A stretch of DNA of 64,000 bases, from positions 2,542,001 to 2,606,000 of the forward strand of contig CAWEZI010000005.1 of the NCBI GenBank assembly GCA_963813525.1. Reading direction: 5' to 3'. The notes beneath the pieces were generated by a model that ran no database searches, was not told the DNA's origin, and saw only the letters and a program-made list of their open reading frames with translations. Numbering within the stretch: position 1 is the first letter of the stretch; each line of letters starts with the position of its first letter. The position numbers and the translations under genes are program-made. Below, piece by piece: positions 42,451 through 52,200 of this stretch. Origin of the DNA: Bog-756 sp963813525. Its GTDB lineage: Bacteria; Actinomycetota; Acidimicrobiia; Acidimicrobiales; RAAP-2.

Positions 42451-45384
42451 TTAGCGGACAGCCGCCACCTTTTTGGCCGCCTTCTTGGGGGCCGCCGCCC
42501 GCTTGGGCTTACGGGTGGCTCCGTTGACCGCCCGGGTGATCCCGAGTAGCGGGGCCAGGACCTCGCCGGTGTAACTACCGGCCGCCCCGGCCACCTGCTC
42601 GGGTGTACCCGCCGCCACCACCGATCCCCCTCGGTCACCTCCCTCGGGCCCGAGGTCGATGACCCAGTCGGCGCTCTTGATGACGTCCAGGTTGTGCTCG
42701 ATGACGATGACGGTGTTGCCCTGGTCGACCAGACGGCTGAGCACGTCGAGGAGCTTGCGCACGTCGTCAAAGTGCAGCCCGGTGGTGGGCTCGTCGAGCA
42801 CGTAGAGGGTGTGCCCGGTCGGCCGACGGCTCAGCTCCGAAGCCAGTTTGACCCGCTGGGCCTCCCCGCCGGACAAGGTGGGCGCCGGCTGACCCAGCCG
42901 GATGTATCCCAGCCCGACGTCGACCAATGTCTGGAGATGGCGGGCGATGGGTGGTTGATGGGCGAAGAAGGCCAGTGCCTCCTCGCAGGACATCTCCAGC
43001 ACGTCGGCGATGGTCTTGCCCCGGAAGGTCACCTCCAGGGTGTCCCGGTTGTAGCGGGCCCCGTTGCACACCTCACAGGGGACATAGATGTCGGGCAGGA
43101 AGTGCATCTCGATGCGGATGGTGCCGTCACCCGAGCAGGCCTCGCAGCGGCCCCCCTTGACGTTGAAGGAGAACCGCCCGGGGAGATAGCCCCGCACCTT
43201 GGCCTCGGGGGTCTGGCTGAACAGCCGCCGGATGTGGTCGAACACCCCGGTGTAGGTAGCCGGGTTCGATCGAGGGGTGCGGCCGATCGGGGCCTGGTCC
43301 ACCTCGACCACCTTGTCGACGAGTTGGACCCCCCTGATGGTGCGGTGCAACCCGGGCAGGGTTTTGGCCCGGTGGACCTGCTTGGCCAACGTCCGGAGGA
43401 GGATGTCGTTGACCAGGGTGGATTTGCCCGATCCCGACACCCCGGTCACCGCCACCAGCTGCCCGAGGGGGAAGGACACATCGATGTCGCGGAAATTGTG
43501 CTCGCGGGCCCCCTCCACCGTCAGCACCTCGCCGCTGCCGGCCCGCCGATAGGCCGGTACGGCGATCGACCGCGCCCCCGACAGGTACTGACCGGTGAGC
43601 GAATCGGGGTTGGACTCGAGACCGCCGGGTCCGGTGACCGGACCGGAGTGGACGATGCGGCCGCCGTGCTCGCCGGCCCCGGGGCCCACGTCGACCACAT
43701 GGTCGGCCACCCGGATGGTCTCCTCGTCGTGTTCGACCACGATCACGGTGTTCCCCAGGTCGCGGAGCCGCTTGAGTGTGCCGATGAGGCGCTTGTTGTC
43801 GCGCTGATGGAGGCCGATGGACGGTTCGTCGAGCACATAGAGGACGCCGACCAGACCGCTGCCGATCTGACTGGCCAGCCGGATCCGCTGCGCTTCGCCG
43901 CCCGACAGCGTGGCCGCCGACCGGGCCAGCGTCAGATAGTCGAGACCCACGTCGAGGAGGAACTGCATCCGCTCACGCACCTCGCGGAAGACCCGGTCGG
44001 CAATCAGGTGGTCGCGATCGGACAGATCCAGCGATGCCACCACGTTCACCGCCGTGCCGATGGGTAGCGAGCAGAGGGCGAAGATCGAGTAGCCCCCCAC
44101 GGTGACGGCCAGCGACTCGGCCCGTAGCCGGGCCCCGCCGCACTCCGGACAAGGAACCTCGCGGAGATAGCCCTCCAGGTTGTCCCGCAGGAAGTCGGAC
44201 TCCGCCTCGGAATGACGGCGCTCCAACCATGGCACGATGCCCTCGTAGAGGGTGTCGAAGGAGCGCTTGCGGCCGTACCGGTTGCGGTAGGTGAGGTGGA
44301 CCCGCTTGGTTCCGGCTCCGTAGAGGAGCAACTTCTTGTTGGCCTTGGTCAGCTTCTCCCAGGGGGTGTCGAGCGAGAATCCGCCCATCTCGGCCACGGC
44401 GGCGATGACCCGGGTGAAGTACTCACCCCGGGCCCCGGACCAGGGGGCCAGCGCCCCTTCGGCCAGCGACTTGGTGGGATCGGGCACCACCAGCTCGGGA
44501 TCGACCTCGAAGCGGGTCCCCAGTCCGGTGCAGGCTGCGCAGGCGCCGTAGGGCGAGTTGAAGGAGAAATTCCGGGGCGAGGGATCCTCGAAGCTGAGCC
44601 CGCAGAAGGTGCAGGCCAGATGCTGACTGAAGGTGATGGCCTCCTCCTCGGTGCCGTCGGCGTCGACCACCACCACCTCGGCCACCCCTTCGGCCAGCGA
44701 CAGTGCCGTCTCCAGCGATTCGGTCAGCCGGCGGCGGATGTCGTCCCTTCGCACCAGCCGGTCCACCACCACCTCGATGGTGTGCTGCTCGTAGCGGGCC
44801 AGGTCGAGCTCACCGCGGTCGGCCAGCTCGACGGTGGTCCCGTCCACCCGGGCCCGGGCGAACCCCTGCTTGGCCAGATCGTCGAGGAGGGCGTTGTACT
44901 CGCCCTTGCGGCCCCGCACCACCGGAGCCAGCACCATGAAACGGGTGCCCTCGTCCATGGCCAGAATCCGGTCCACGATCTGCTGTGGACTCTGACGGGC
45001 CACCGGACGACCGCAGTTGGGACAGTGGGGCTTGCCGATGCGGGCGTAGAGCAGACGGAGGTAGTCGTAGACCTCGGTCACCGTCCCCACCGTCGAGCGG
45101 GGATTGCGGGAGGCGGACTTCTGGTCGATGGAGATGGCCGGTGAGAGACCCTCGATGAAGTCGACGTCCGGCTTGTCCATCTGGCCCAGGAATTGGCGGG
45201 CGTAGGCAGACAGGGATTCGACGTAGCGCCGCTGCCCCTCGGCGTAGATGGTGTCGAAGGCCAATGACGATTTACCGGAACCCGAGAGCCCGGTAAAGAC
45301 GATGAGCTCGTCACGGGGAAGGTCGAGCGAGACGTCCTGGAGGTTGTGTTCGCGCGCTCCTCGCACCACCAGTCGGTCAGCCAT
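42451..45384 (-). CDS. uvrA: excinuclease ABC subunit A
   Basis: The 977-residue damage sensor of excision repair has two ABC ATPase halves. The first Walker A is G-L-S-G-S-G-K-S-S near residue 35 and the second is G-V-S-G-S-G-K-S-T near 640. Both halves have the L-S-G-G-E-A-Q-R signature. Zinc-binding Cys pairs are C-T-F-C ... C-A-A-C in the first half and C-E-A-C ... C-E-V-C in the second. The C-terminus carries a lysine/alanine-rich tail (K-P-K-R-A-A-A-P-K-K-A-A-K-K). uvrB lies 47 bases upstream on the same strand, so uvrB-uvrA are probably co-transcribed, sometimes under SOS control; no LexA box was identified. Confidence 0.97.
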   Translation of the reverse strand: MADRLVVRGAREHNLQDVSLDLPRDELIVFTGLSGSGKSSLAFDTIYAEGQRRYVESLSAYARQFLGQMDKPDVDFIEGLSPAISIDQKSASRNPRSTVGTVTEVYDYLRLLYARIGKPHCPNCGRPVARQSPQQIVDRILAMDEGTRFMVLAPVVRGRKGEYNALLDDLAKQGFARARVDGTTVELADRGELDLARYEQHTIEVVVDRLVRRDDIRRRLTESLETALSLAEGVAEVVVVDADGTEEEAITFSQHLACTFCGLSFEDPSPRNFSFNSPYGACAACTGLGTRFEVDPELVVPDPTKSLAEGALAPWSGARGEYFTRVIAAVAEMGGFSLDTPWEKLTKANKKLLLYGAGTKRVHLTYRNRYGRKRSFDTLYEGIVPWLERRHSEAESDFLRDNLEGYLREVPCPECGGARLRAESLAVTVGGYSIFALCSLPIGTAVNVVASLDLSDRDHLIADRVFREVRERMQFLLDVGLDYLTLARSAATLSGGEAQRIRLASQIGSGLVGVLYVLDEPSIGLHQRDNKRLIGTLKRLRDLGNTVIVVEHDEETIRVADHVVDVGPGAGEHGGRIVHSGPVTGPGGLESNPDSLTGQYLSGARSIAVPAYRRAGSGEVLTVEGAREHNFRDIDVSFPLGQLVAVTGVSGSGKSTLVNDILLRTLAKQVHRAKTLPGLHRTIRGVQLVDKVVEVDQAPIGRTPRSNPATYTGVFDHIRRLFSQTPEAKVRGYLPGRFSFNVKGGRCEACSGDGTIRIEMHFLPDIYVPCEVCNGARYNRDTLEVTFRGKTIADVLEMSCEEALAFFAHQPPIARHLQTLVDVGLGYIRLGQPAPTLSGGEAQRVKLASELSRRPTGHTLYVLDEPTTGLHFDDVRKLLDVLSRLVDQGNTVIVIEHNLDVIKSADWVIDLGPEGGDRGGSVVAAGTPEQVAGAAGSYTGEVLAPLLGITRAVNGATRKPKRAAAPKKAAKKVAAVR

Positions 45385-45431
45385 GGCGGTGAGGATACCG
45401 GTGTAGGTGTCGACCCCCGGCGGTGCCCTGG

Positions 45432-47543
45432 TCAGCCATCGGTGACGGTGACCAGTCCGGTGTTCTCGTCGTCCAGGACAGCGGAGCCGTCCACCGGATC
45501 ACGGGCCAGAAGGGCCCTCAGCTCGGTGATCTCGTCGCGCAGCAGCGCCGCCTCCTCGAACCGCAGCTCCTCGGCCGCCGTGGTCATGGCCACGTCGAGA
45601 CGGTGGATGAGCGCTGACAGCTCGTCGGCGTCGGGGCCGAGGGCCTGGGCCATGGCCGCCGCCTCGGCACGCGGGTCCCGGTTGGCCGGGCGCCCCGGGG
45701 TCCGCCGCTCACCGCTGCCGCTGGCCGCGGCGGACATACCGTCCTCGTCCCGGACCCGCGACAGGATGTCGGTGACCGACTTGGTGATGGAGCGGGGGTC
45801 GATGCCGTGGGCCTGGTTGTAGGCGATCTGGCGGGCCCGCCGGCGCTGGGTCTCGCCGATGGCCGTCCGCATCGAATCGGTAATCGAGTCGGCGTACATG
45901 ACCACCCGGCCGTTCACGTTCCTGGCCGCCCGACCCATGGTCTGGATGAGCGACGAGGCCGACCGGAGGAAGCCCTCCTTGTCGGCGTCGAGCACCGCCA
46001 CCAGGCCCACCTCGGGGAGGTCGAGGCCCTCGCGGAGGAGGTTGATGCCCACCAGCACGTCGAACACGCCGAGCCGGAGATCGCGCAGGATCTCGATGCG
46101 GGCCATGGTGTCCACGTCTGAGTGCAGGTACTGGACCCGGACACCCTGCTCGGCCAGGTAGTCGGTCAGATCCTCGGCCATCTTCTTGGTGAGGGTGGTC
46201 ACCAGCACCCGGTTCCCGTCGGCCACGGTGGCGTCGATCCGCTCCCGGAGGTCGTCGATCTGCCCGGTGGTCGGCCGCACATCCACCTCGGGGTCGACCA
46301 GTCCGGTGGGCCGTATGACCTGTTCGACCACGTTGGCGCTGTGTTCAAACTCCCACGGGCCGGGTGTGGCCGAAAGCAGGATGGTCTGCCCGGTGCGCTC
46401 GATGAACTCCTCGAAACGCAGCGGCCGGTTGTCGAGGGCTGAGGGGAGCCGGAAACCGTGGTCGACCAGGGTCTCCTTTCGCGACCGGTCGCCGGCGTAC
46501 TGCCCCCGGAGCTGGGGAACGGCTACGTGGCTCTCGTCCAGGACGACCAGGAAGTCCTTGGGGAAGAAGTCGAGGAGGGTGAAGGGCGCCTCACCCGGGC
46601 GCCGGCCGTCGAGGTGACGGCTGTAGTTCTCCACCCCGCTGCACACCCCGGTTTCGGCCAGCATCTCGAGGTCGTACTCGGTCCGCATGCGCAGCCTCTG
46701 GGCCTCGAGCAGCTTGCCGGCGTCGGTGAGCTCGGTGAGCCGCACCCGGAGCTCCGCCTCGATTCCCTCGACGGCGGCCCGCATCCGCTCGTCGCCGGTG
46801 CCGTAGTGGGTGTTGGCGAAGACCACCAGCTCATCGAGGTCTTCCCCGATCTCGCCGGTGGTCACGTCGAAGGGCCGGATGCGCTCGACCGTGTCGCCGA
46901 AGAATTCGATCCGTACCGCCTTGCTCTCGTAGGCGGCGTGGATCTCGAGCGTGTCCCCCCGGGCCCGGAACTGGCCGCGGGTCAGGTTGACGTCGTTGCG
47001 GGAGTACTGCAGTTCGATGAGCCGCCGGAGCAGGGACCGTTGGTCGTGCACCTCGCCGGGCCGGAGCGCCACGATGCGATCGCGGTACTCCTCGGGCGAC
47101 CCGAGCCCGTAGATGCAGCTGACCGAGGCCACCACGATGGTGTCCGGTCGGAGCAGGAGGGACGAGGTGCAGGCGTGGCGGAGCCGGTCGATCTCGTCGT
47201 TGATCGACGAGTCCTTCTCGATGTAGGTGTCCGAGGAGGGGACGTAGGCCTCGGGCTGGTAGTAGTCGTAATAGGAGACGAAGTACTCGACCCGGTTGCG
47301 GGGGAACAGTTCCTTGAGCTCGGCGGCCAGCTGGGCGGCCAGCGACTTGTTGGGCTCGATGATCAGGGTGGGGCGTTGCACCGCCTCGATGGTCCAGGCG
47401 ATGGTGGCCGTCTTGCCCGAGCCGGTGATACCCAGCAGGGTCTGGTAGCGGTCACCCCGCTGGAGGCCGGCCACCAGTCCGGTGATGGCCTCGGGCTGAT
47501 CGCCGGCGGGCCGGAAGGGCGAAACAACCTCGAATGCCGGCAC
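45432..47543 (-). CDS. uvrB: excinuclease ABC subunit B
   Basis: The product has 703 residues from the GTG at 47543 (V-P-A-F-E-V-V-S-P-F); sequence upstream in this frame is not UvrB-like. It contains Walker A G-I-T-G-S-G-K-T-A and the damage-verifying beta-hairpin with Y-Y-D-Y-Y-Q-P-E-A-Y. D-E-S-H is the helicase motif II, R-E-G-L-D-L-P-E and G-R-A-A-R-N are the motif V/VI parts, and a C-terminal UVR domain (L-R-F-E-E-A-A-L-L-R-D) contacts UvrC. UvrB is loaded by UvrA and recruits UvrC. It starts 49 bases downstream of the coaE stop. Confidence 0.97.
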   Translation of the reverse strand: MPAFEVVSPFRPAGDQPEAITGLVAGLQRGDRYQTLLGITGSGKTATIAWTIEAVQRPTLIIEPNKSLAAQLAAELKELFPRNRVEYFVSYYDYYQPEAYVPSSDTYIEKDSSINDEIDRLRHACTSSLLLRPDTIVVASVSCIYGLGSPEEYRDRIVALRPGEVHDQRSLLRRLIELQYSRNDVNLTRGQFRARGDTLEIHAAYESKAVRIEFFGDTVERIRPFDVTTGEIGEDLDELVVFANTHYGTGDERMRAAVEGIEAELRVRLTELTDAGKLLEAQRLRMRTEYDLEMLAETGVCSGVENYSRHLDGRRPGEAPFTLLDFFPKDFLVVLDESHVAVPQLRGQYAGDRSRKETLVDHGFRLPSALDNRPLRFEEFIERTGQTILLSATPGPWEFEHSANVVEQVIRPTGLVDPEVDVRPTTGQIDDLRERIDATVADGNRVLVTTLTKKMAEDLTDYLAEQGVRVQYLHSDVDTMARIEILRDLRLGVFDVLVGINLLREGLDLPEVGLVAVLDADKEGFLRSASSLIQTMGRAARNVNGRVVMYADSITDSMRTAIGETQRRRARQIAYNQAHGIDPRSITKSVTDILSRVRDEDGMSAAASGSGERRTPGRPANRDPRAEAAAMAQALGPDADELSALIHRLDVAMTTAAEELRFEEAALLRDEITELRALLARDPVDGSAVLDDENTGLVTVTDG

Positions 47544-47592
47544 ATGACGATGGTATAGGGCAGCTGCGACAACGGATCCGGACGAAGAGGGG

Positions 47593-48240
47593 CTATCCGT
47601 TGGTGAGGGGCGCCCCTTCTCCCCCGGGGAGGTATCCGCTGTCGCGGCGTTCGACCAACGCCGCCCACACCTTCTGCACCTGACCCCGGAGCTGGTCCTG
47701 ATCGCCAGTGTTGTCGATGACCAGGTCGGCACCCTCCAGGCGGGCCTGGCGGTCGATTTGGGACCCGATGCGGGCCTCGGCGTCCTCCCTGGCCATCCCC
47801 CGTTGGGTCACCAGTCGTTCGAGAGCCAGTTCGGTGGGCACGTCGACCACGACGACCGCAGCCAACGACAGCGTCTGGCGGTGGATGCTCTTGAGCAGGG
47901 GGATATCCATGACCACGATGGCCGGGGTGCCGGCGTAGCTGTCCTTCCGGGAGATCATCTCCACCCCGATGGCCGGATGGGTGATGGCATTGAGATCGGC
48001 CAGGGCCTCGGGGTGGCCGAAGACCAGCGAAGCCAGTCGGGGCCGGTCGATGAGGCCCTCGCCGTCCACCACCGCCGGACCGAAGCGGTCGATGATCGGT
48101 TGGTAGGCCGGTCCTCCCGGTGCTACCACCTCGCGAGCCACCCGGTCGGCGTCGATCAGCACAGCGCCCTGTTCCACCAGCAGATCGGCCACGGTCGACT
48201 TCCCCGACCCGATTCCCCCGGTGAGGCCGACGGCGATCAC
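47593..48240 (-). CDS. coaE: dephospho-CoA kinase
   Basis: The product has 215 residues from the GTG at 48240, which overlaps the stop of the methyltransferase gene (GTGA, 48240-48237). Walker A is L-T-G-G-I-G-S-G-K-S-T; I-D-A-D-R-V-A-R-E-V, the V-V-M-D-I-P-L-L-K strand and the lid with T-Q-R-G-M follow. It carries out the last step of CoA synthesis, phosphorylating the 3'-hydroxyl of dephospho-CoA. In many actinobacteria coaE lies next to uvrB, as here. The C-terminus Y-L-P-G-G-E-G-A-P-L-T-N-G is extended slightly beyond the core fold. Confidence 0.95.
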   Translation of the reverse strand: MIAVGLTGGIGSGKSTVADLLVEQGAVLIDADRVAREVVAPGGPAYQPIIDRFGPAVVDGEGLIDRPRLASLVFGHPEALADLNAITHPAIGVEMISRKDSYAGTPAIVVMDIPLLKSIHRQTLSLAAVVVVDVPTELALERLVTQRGMAREDAEARIGSQIDRQARLEGADLVIDNTGDQDQLRGQVQKVWAALVERRDSGYLPGGEGAPLTNG

Positions 48241-49136
48241 CCGGGTGACCCCTTCACCGGCACCTCTGGTGACCCTTTCACCGGCACCTGTCGGGGTCGC
48301 GAGGCGGTGGCGAACAACACCATGGTGGTGCGATCCAACTGGTCGGTGACCAGGAAGTCGTCGGCGGTGATACCGGTCGACCCGCCGGAGTCCCCCCGGG
48401 CCATGAACCGGTAGGCCACAGGAAGGATCCGGGTGTAGATCCCGACGTACCAGTCCCGCGGGATGCGGTGCCGCAGGTCGAGGACATCCAGACGGAGCAC
48501 CTTCTCGGCCTTGGCCCGGCGGGCGGCGAAGTCGGCCTTGACCCAGGGCACCGGGTCGAGCCCCTGGATGTCCACCTGGCCGAAGTAGCGGTTCAGCAAT
48601 GAGCGGAGCTCGGGCGGTTCGAACAGATGGATGTGGAAGGGGTTCTCGAAGTCCGCCGGCGCGTTGGGCGTGAGGAAGAAGGCGGTCCCGTCGTCGGCCA
48701 GCACGCGGGCCAGCTCTCGCACATGGCCCTCGGGATCGTCGAAATGCTCGATGAGGTGCGAGGAGCAGGCCCAGTCGAAGGCGCCGTCGGTGCATCCCAG
48801 GTCCAGGGCGTTCATCTGGGCCACCGACAGACCGTCCTCCTCAAAGCGTTGACGGGCGGCGGCCACCGCCTCGGCGCTGTAGTCGACCCCGAAGACCGTC
48901 CGGCCCTCGGCCAGGAACCGGGCTGACTCGAAGCCCTGTCCGCAGCCCACATCGAGCAGCCGACCCGGCCCCAATCGATCGATCACCGTCCGGTAGCCGG
49001 CGGCGTGGAGGGCCAGCAGGGAATCGGGGGTGACCCCCTGCATGGGCCGCTCGCCGGTCAGACGCGGACCGGGGCGGAGCCGTCGAGCCGCCTCCAGCAC
49101 CCCTCGTTGGCCCGGGGTCGAACTGCTCTCGCTCAT
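48237..49136 (-). CDS. class I SAM-dependent methyltransferase
   Basis: The product has 299 residues from the ATG at 49136. The SAM-binding motif I is L-L-D-V-G-C-G-Q-G-F near residue 61, with the acidic motif II in F-G-V-D-Y-S. D-W-A-C-S-S-H-L-I-E-H-F-D-D-P is the motif IV/post region. A C-terminal half of about 120 residues is of the kind seen in enzymes that modify lipid- or sugar-linked substrates. The last residues contain a duplicated V-P-V-K-G-S-P, encoded by a 24-bp tandem repeat. It is translationally coupled to coaE downstream and divergent from the AftD-like gene, so a role in envelope glycan modification is possible but unproven. Confidence 0.8.
   Translation of the reverse strand: MSESSSTPGQRGVLEAARRLRPGPRLTGERPMQGVTPDSLLALHAAGYRTVIDRLGPGRLLDVGCGQGFESARFLAEGRTVFGVDYSAEAVAAARQRFEEDGLSVAQMNALDLGCTDGAFDWACSSHLIEHFDDPEGHVRELARVLADDGTAFFLTPNAPADFENPFHIHLFEPPELRSLLNRYFGQVDIQGLDPVPWVKADFAARRAKAEKVLRLDVLDLRHRIPRDWYVGIYTRILPVAYRFMARGDSGGSTGITADDFLVTDQLDRTTMVLFATASRPRQVPVKGSPEVPVKGSPG
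48244..48291 (-). repeat. 24-bp tandem duplication at the methyltransferase C-terminus
   Basis: Two copies of a 24-base unit (48244-48267 and 48268-48291) differ at two positions and encode V-P-V-K-G-S-P twice. The repeat ends just before the coaE start codon, so it lies in the coaE translation-initiation region. Confidence 0.75.
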
Positions 49137-49229
49137 CGGGCTTCTCCAGGTGCTCGGCGGGTCGACGGCGCCTGTGCGAGCGGTCGCCACCGGCCTCGGC
49201 GATGATGCCATCGTCAACGGTCGGTTGTT

Positions 49230-49235
49230 TACACT
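49230..49235 (+). promoter_or_regulatory. possible -10 element for the AftD-like gene
   Basis: TACACT fits the actinobacterial TAnnnT pattern and lies 11 bases before the GTG at 49247. A transcript would start near 49242, which would be close to leaderless. No clear -35 was seen. Confidence 0.3.
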
Positions 49236-49246
49236 ACCGATCACTC

Positions 49247-52200
49247 GTGTCGGCCCCCCACCCTTCCTCCGTCGCGCCGGCGCGCCCACCCGGTCGGGTG
49301 CGGACCCTGGTCCGATCCCTCCGGTACGAGAGCCGGCTGCGGGCCGTCGTCGACTACACGGCCATGGCCGTCCTGGCCTTCATCCCCATGCTGGCCTCCC
49401 AGCCCGGGGTGGTGACCGACGACACCAAGACCTACCTGTACCTCGATCCCGGGCGCTACGTGCGCCAGGCCCTGTCGATGTGGGACCCGGGTGTGGGCAT
49501 GGGCACCGTCACCCACCAGAACATCGGCTATCTCCTGCCCATGGGCCCCTTCTTCTGGGTCCTGGCCGAGCTCCACGTGCCCCTGTGGGTCGCCCAGCGC
49601 CTGTGGATGGGATGCCTGCTGTTGGCGGCCGGGGCCGGCGTCCTCTACCTGTGCCGGGTGATCGGGCTCACCGGCCCGGGCCGTTACGTGGCCGCCGTCG
49701 GGTTCATGTACACGCCCTACGTTCTCCAGTACGCGGGGCGGATCTCGGTCATCCTCCTCCCCTGGTCGGCTCTGCCCTGGCTGGTGGCCTTCGTGGTCCT
49801 GGCCCTGCGCCGCGGCGGGTGGCGCTACCCGGCCCTCTTCGCCCTGGTTGTGGCCCTTACCAGCAGCATCAACGCCAGCTCCTTCCTCTTCGTGGGCATC
49901 GCCCCCGCCCTCTGGCTGCCCTACGCCGTGGTGGTGGGCCGCCAGGCCACCTGGCGCAAGGCCTGGGGGGTGGCCTGGAAAGTCGGGCTCCTGAGTGCCC
50001 TGGTCTCGCTGTGGTGGGCGGCCGGCCTGGAGGTCGAGGCCGCCTTCGGGGTCAACGTCCTCAAGTACACCGAGACGGTACCGGCCACCAGTGGGGCCTC
50101 GTTGGCCTCGGAGATCATCCGGGGACTGGGCTACTGGTACTTCTACGGGTCGGACCGAGTGGGGCCGTGGACCCAGACGGCGGTGGCCTACACCCAGAAC
50201 ATATGGCTCATCGTGGCCAGCTTCGTGGTCCCCGCACTCTGCTTTGTGGCCGCCGTCTTCTCCCGGTGGCGGCACCGCGCCTATTTCGTGCTGCTCACCG
50301 TGGTGGGCATGGTCCTGGCCGTCGGACCCAACCCCTACAGCGACCCGACCGGCGTGGGGTCGCTGATCAAATCCCTGCTGGTGGACACCACGGCCGGACT
50401 GGCGCTCCGCTCGACGGACCGGGCCTCCCCTCTGGTCATCCTCGGTCTGGCCATGTTCCTGGGTGGTGGGGTGAGCGCAGTGGCCGCCCGGGTGCACAAG
50501 ACCGGGCTGGTGGTGGGCCTCTTCGCCCTGGCTGCCATCGCCGGGGCCACCGTTCCCCTGTGGACCGGCGGCATCATCGCCGACGGCTTCACCCAACCGG
50601 CCACTCCTCCCGCCTACGTCCACCAGGCGGTGGCCGCCCTCAACGCCAGCCACCCGGGAACCCGGGTCTACGGCCTGCCCGGCAACGACTTCGCCGCCTA
50701 CCGCTGGGGCGACACCATCGACACCGTCTACCCCGGTCTCATGACCCGTCCCTTCGTGACCCACGAGCAGCAGATCATGGGGTCGTTGGCCACCGCCGAC
50801 GTCCTCCAAGCGGTGGACACGCCGTTGCAGGACGGCACCATGAACTGGGATGCCATGGCCCCCATGGCCTCCCTGATGAGTGCGGGCGACGTGCTCGTCC
50901 AGTACGACCAGGCCTACGAGCGCTACGACACTCCCCTCCCCCAGAGCCTGGCCTCCCAGCTGGCGGTCCCCCCTCCTGGCCTGACCGATCCGGTGTCCTA
51001 CGGCACGCCGCGCCCCAACGTGCCCTTGATCCCGCATTTTGACGAAGCCACCCTCAGCCGGCCCCCGAACCAGGGGTGGACGGCGCCGCTGGTCGCCTAC
51101 ACGGTCACCGATCCCCGCAAGATCATCAGAGCCGAGCCGACCACCAGCCCGCTGGTGGTCGACGGCGACGCCACCGGCATCACCAATGCCGCCTCGGTGG
51201 GCCTTCTGGCCAACAACCCCACTGTCCTCTACGCCGGCACCCTCGATACCGACAAGACGCTACGGAAAGAGACCCTGAGCCACCCGGCCGACCTGGTGGT
51301 CACCGACACCAATCGGAAGCAGGGGTACGAGTGGAACTCGCTCAACGAGCAGACCGGGTACACCGAAACGGCGGCCCAGGGGCCCGACACCACCAACGCG
51401 GCCGATGCCCCCCTCGATCTCTTCCCGAAGGCCCCGGCCGACGCCCAGACCACCGCCCTCCTGCCCGGCGTGTCCTCGGTCACCGCATCGTCCTACGGAT
51501 CCTCGATCACCTACCTCCCCGAGGACCAACCGGCCAACGCCCTGGACGGGAACACCCAGACCAACTGGCTGGACAATTCCTTCGTCCCGCCGGTCGGCCA
51601 ATGGTGGCAAGTGGTGCTGGCCCAGCCCCGAACCGAGAGCTCGCTCGTCCTCGTCCAGCCTCAGACCGGCAACCCGGATCGGACCATCACCCGGGCCACC
51701 CTTACCTTCGACGGCGGCCATCCCCTCACCATCGCCCTGGGTCCGGCTTCGCTGCTGCCCACCGGCCAACAGATCACCTTTCCGGCCCGCACCTTCACCA
51801 CCCTGCGCATCACCATCGACGCCAGCCACGTCGACAATCCGGCCACACCGGTGGGATCGCGCAGCTCGGTCGGGTTCGCCGAGGTGGGCATCCCCGGCCT
51901 CACCGTGCACGAAGTCATCGCCATGCCCGAGGACCTGCTGCGGGCGGCCGGTCCCTCGTCCCTCTTCGACCGGCTCAGCCTGGTCATGACCCGGCTGCGG
52001 GGCTCGGGATTCCCCCCGCGCCAGGACGTCGAACCGGCGCTGTCCCGCAGCTTCTGGCTCCCGACCGCCCGCACCTTCTCCCTGACCGGTTCGGCCCGCA
52101 TCTCCCCGCTCATCCCCGACGACATGATCGACCGGCTGGTGGGCAGGCCCGGGGCCAACGGCACCGGCATCGTGGCCTACTCGCTGGGCCGGCTGCCCGG

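Noticed and set aside
45361..45431. LexA/SOS box before uvrA
   Set aside because: I saw no convincing GAACnnnnGTTC-type palindrome in the short uvrB-uvrA gap.
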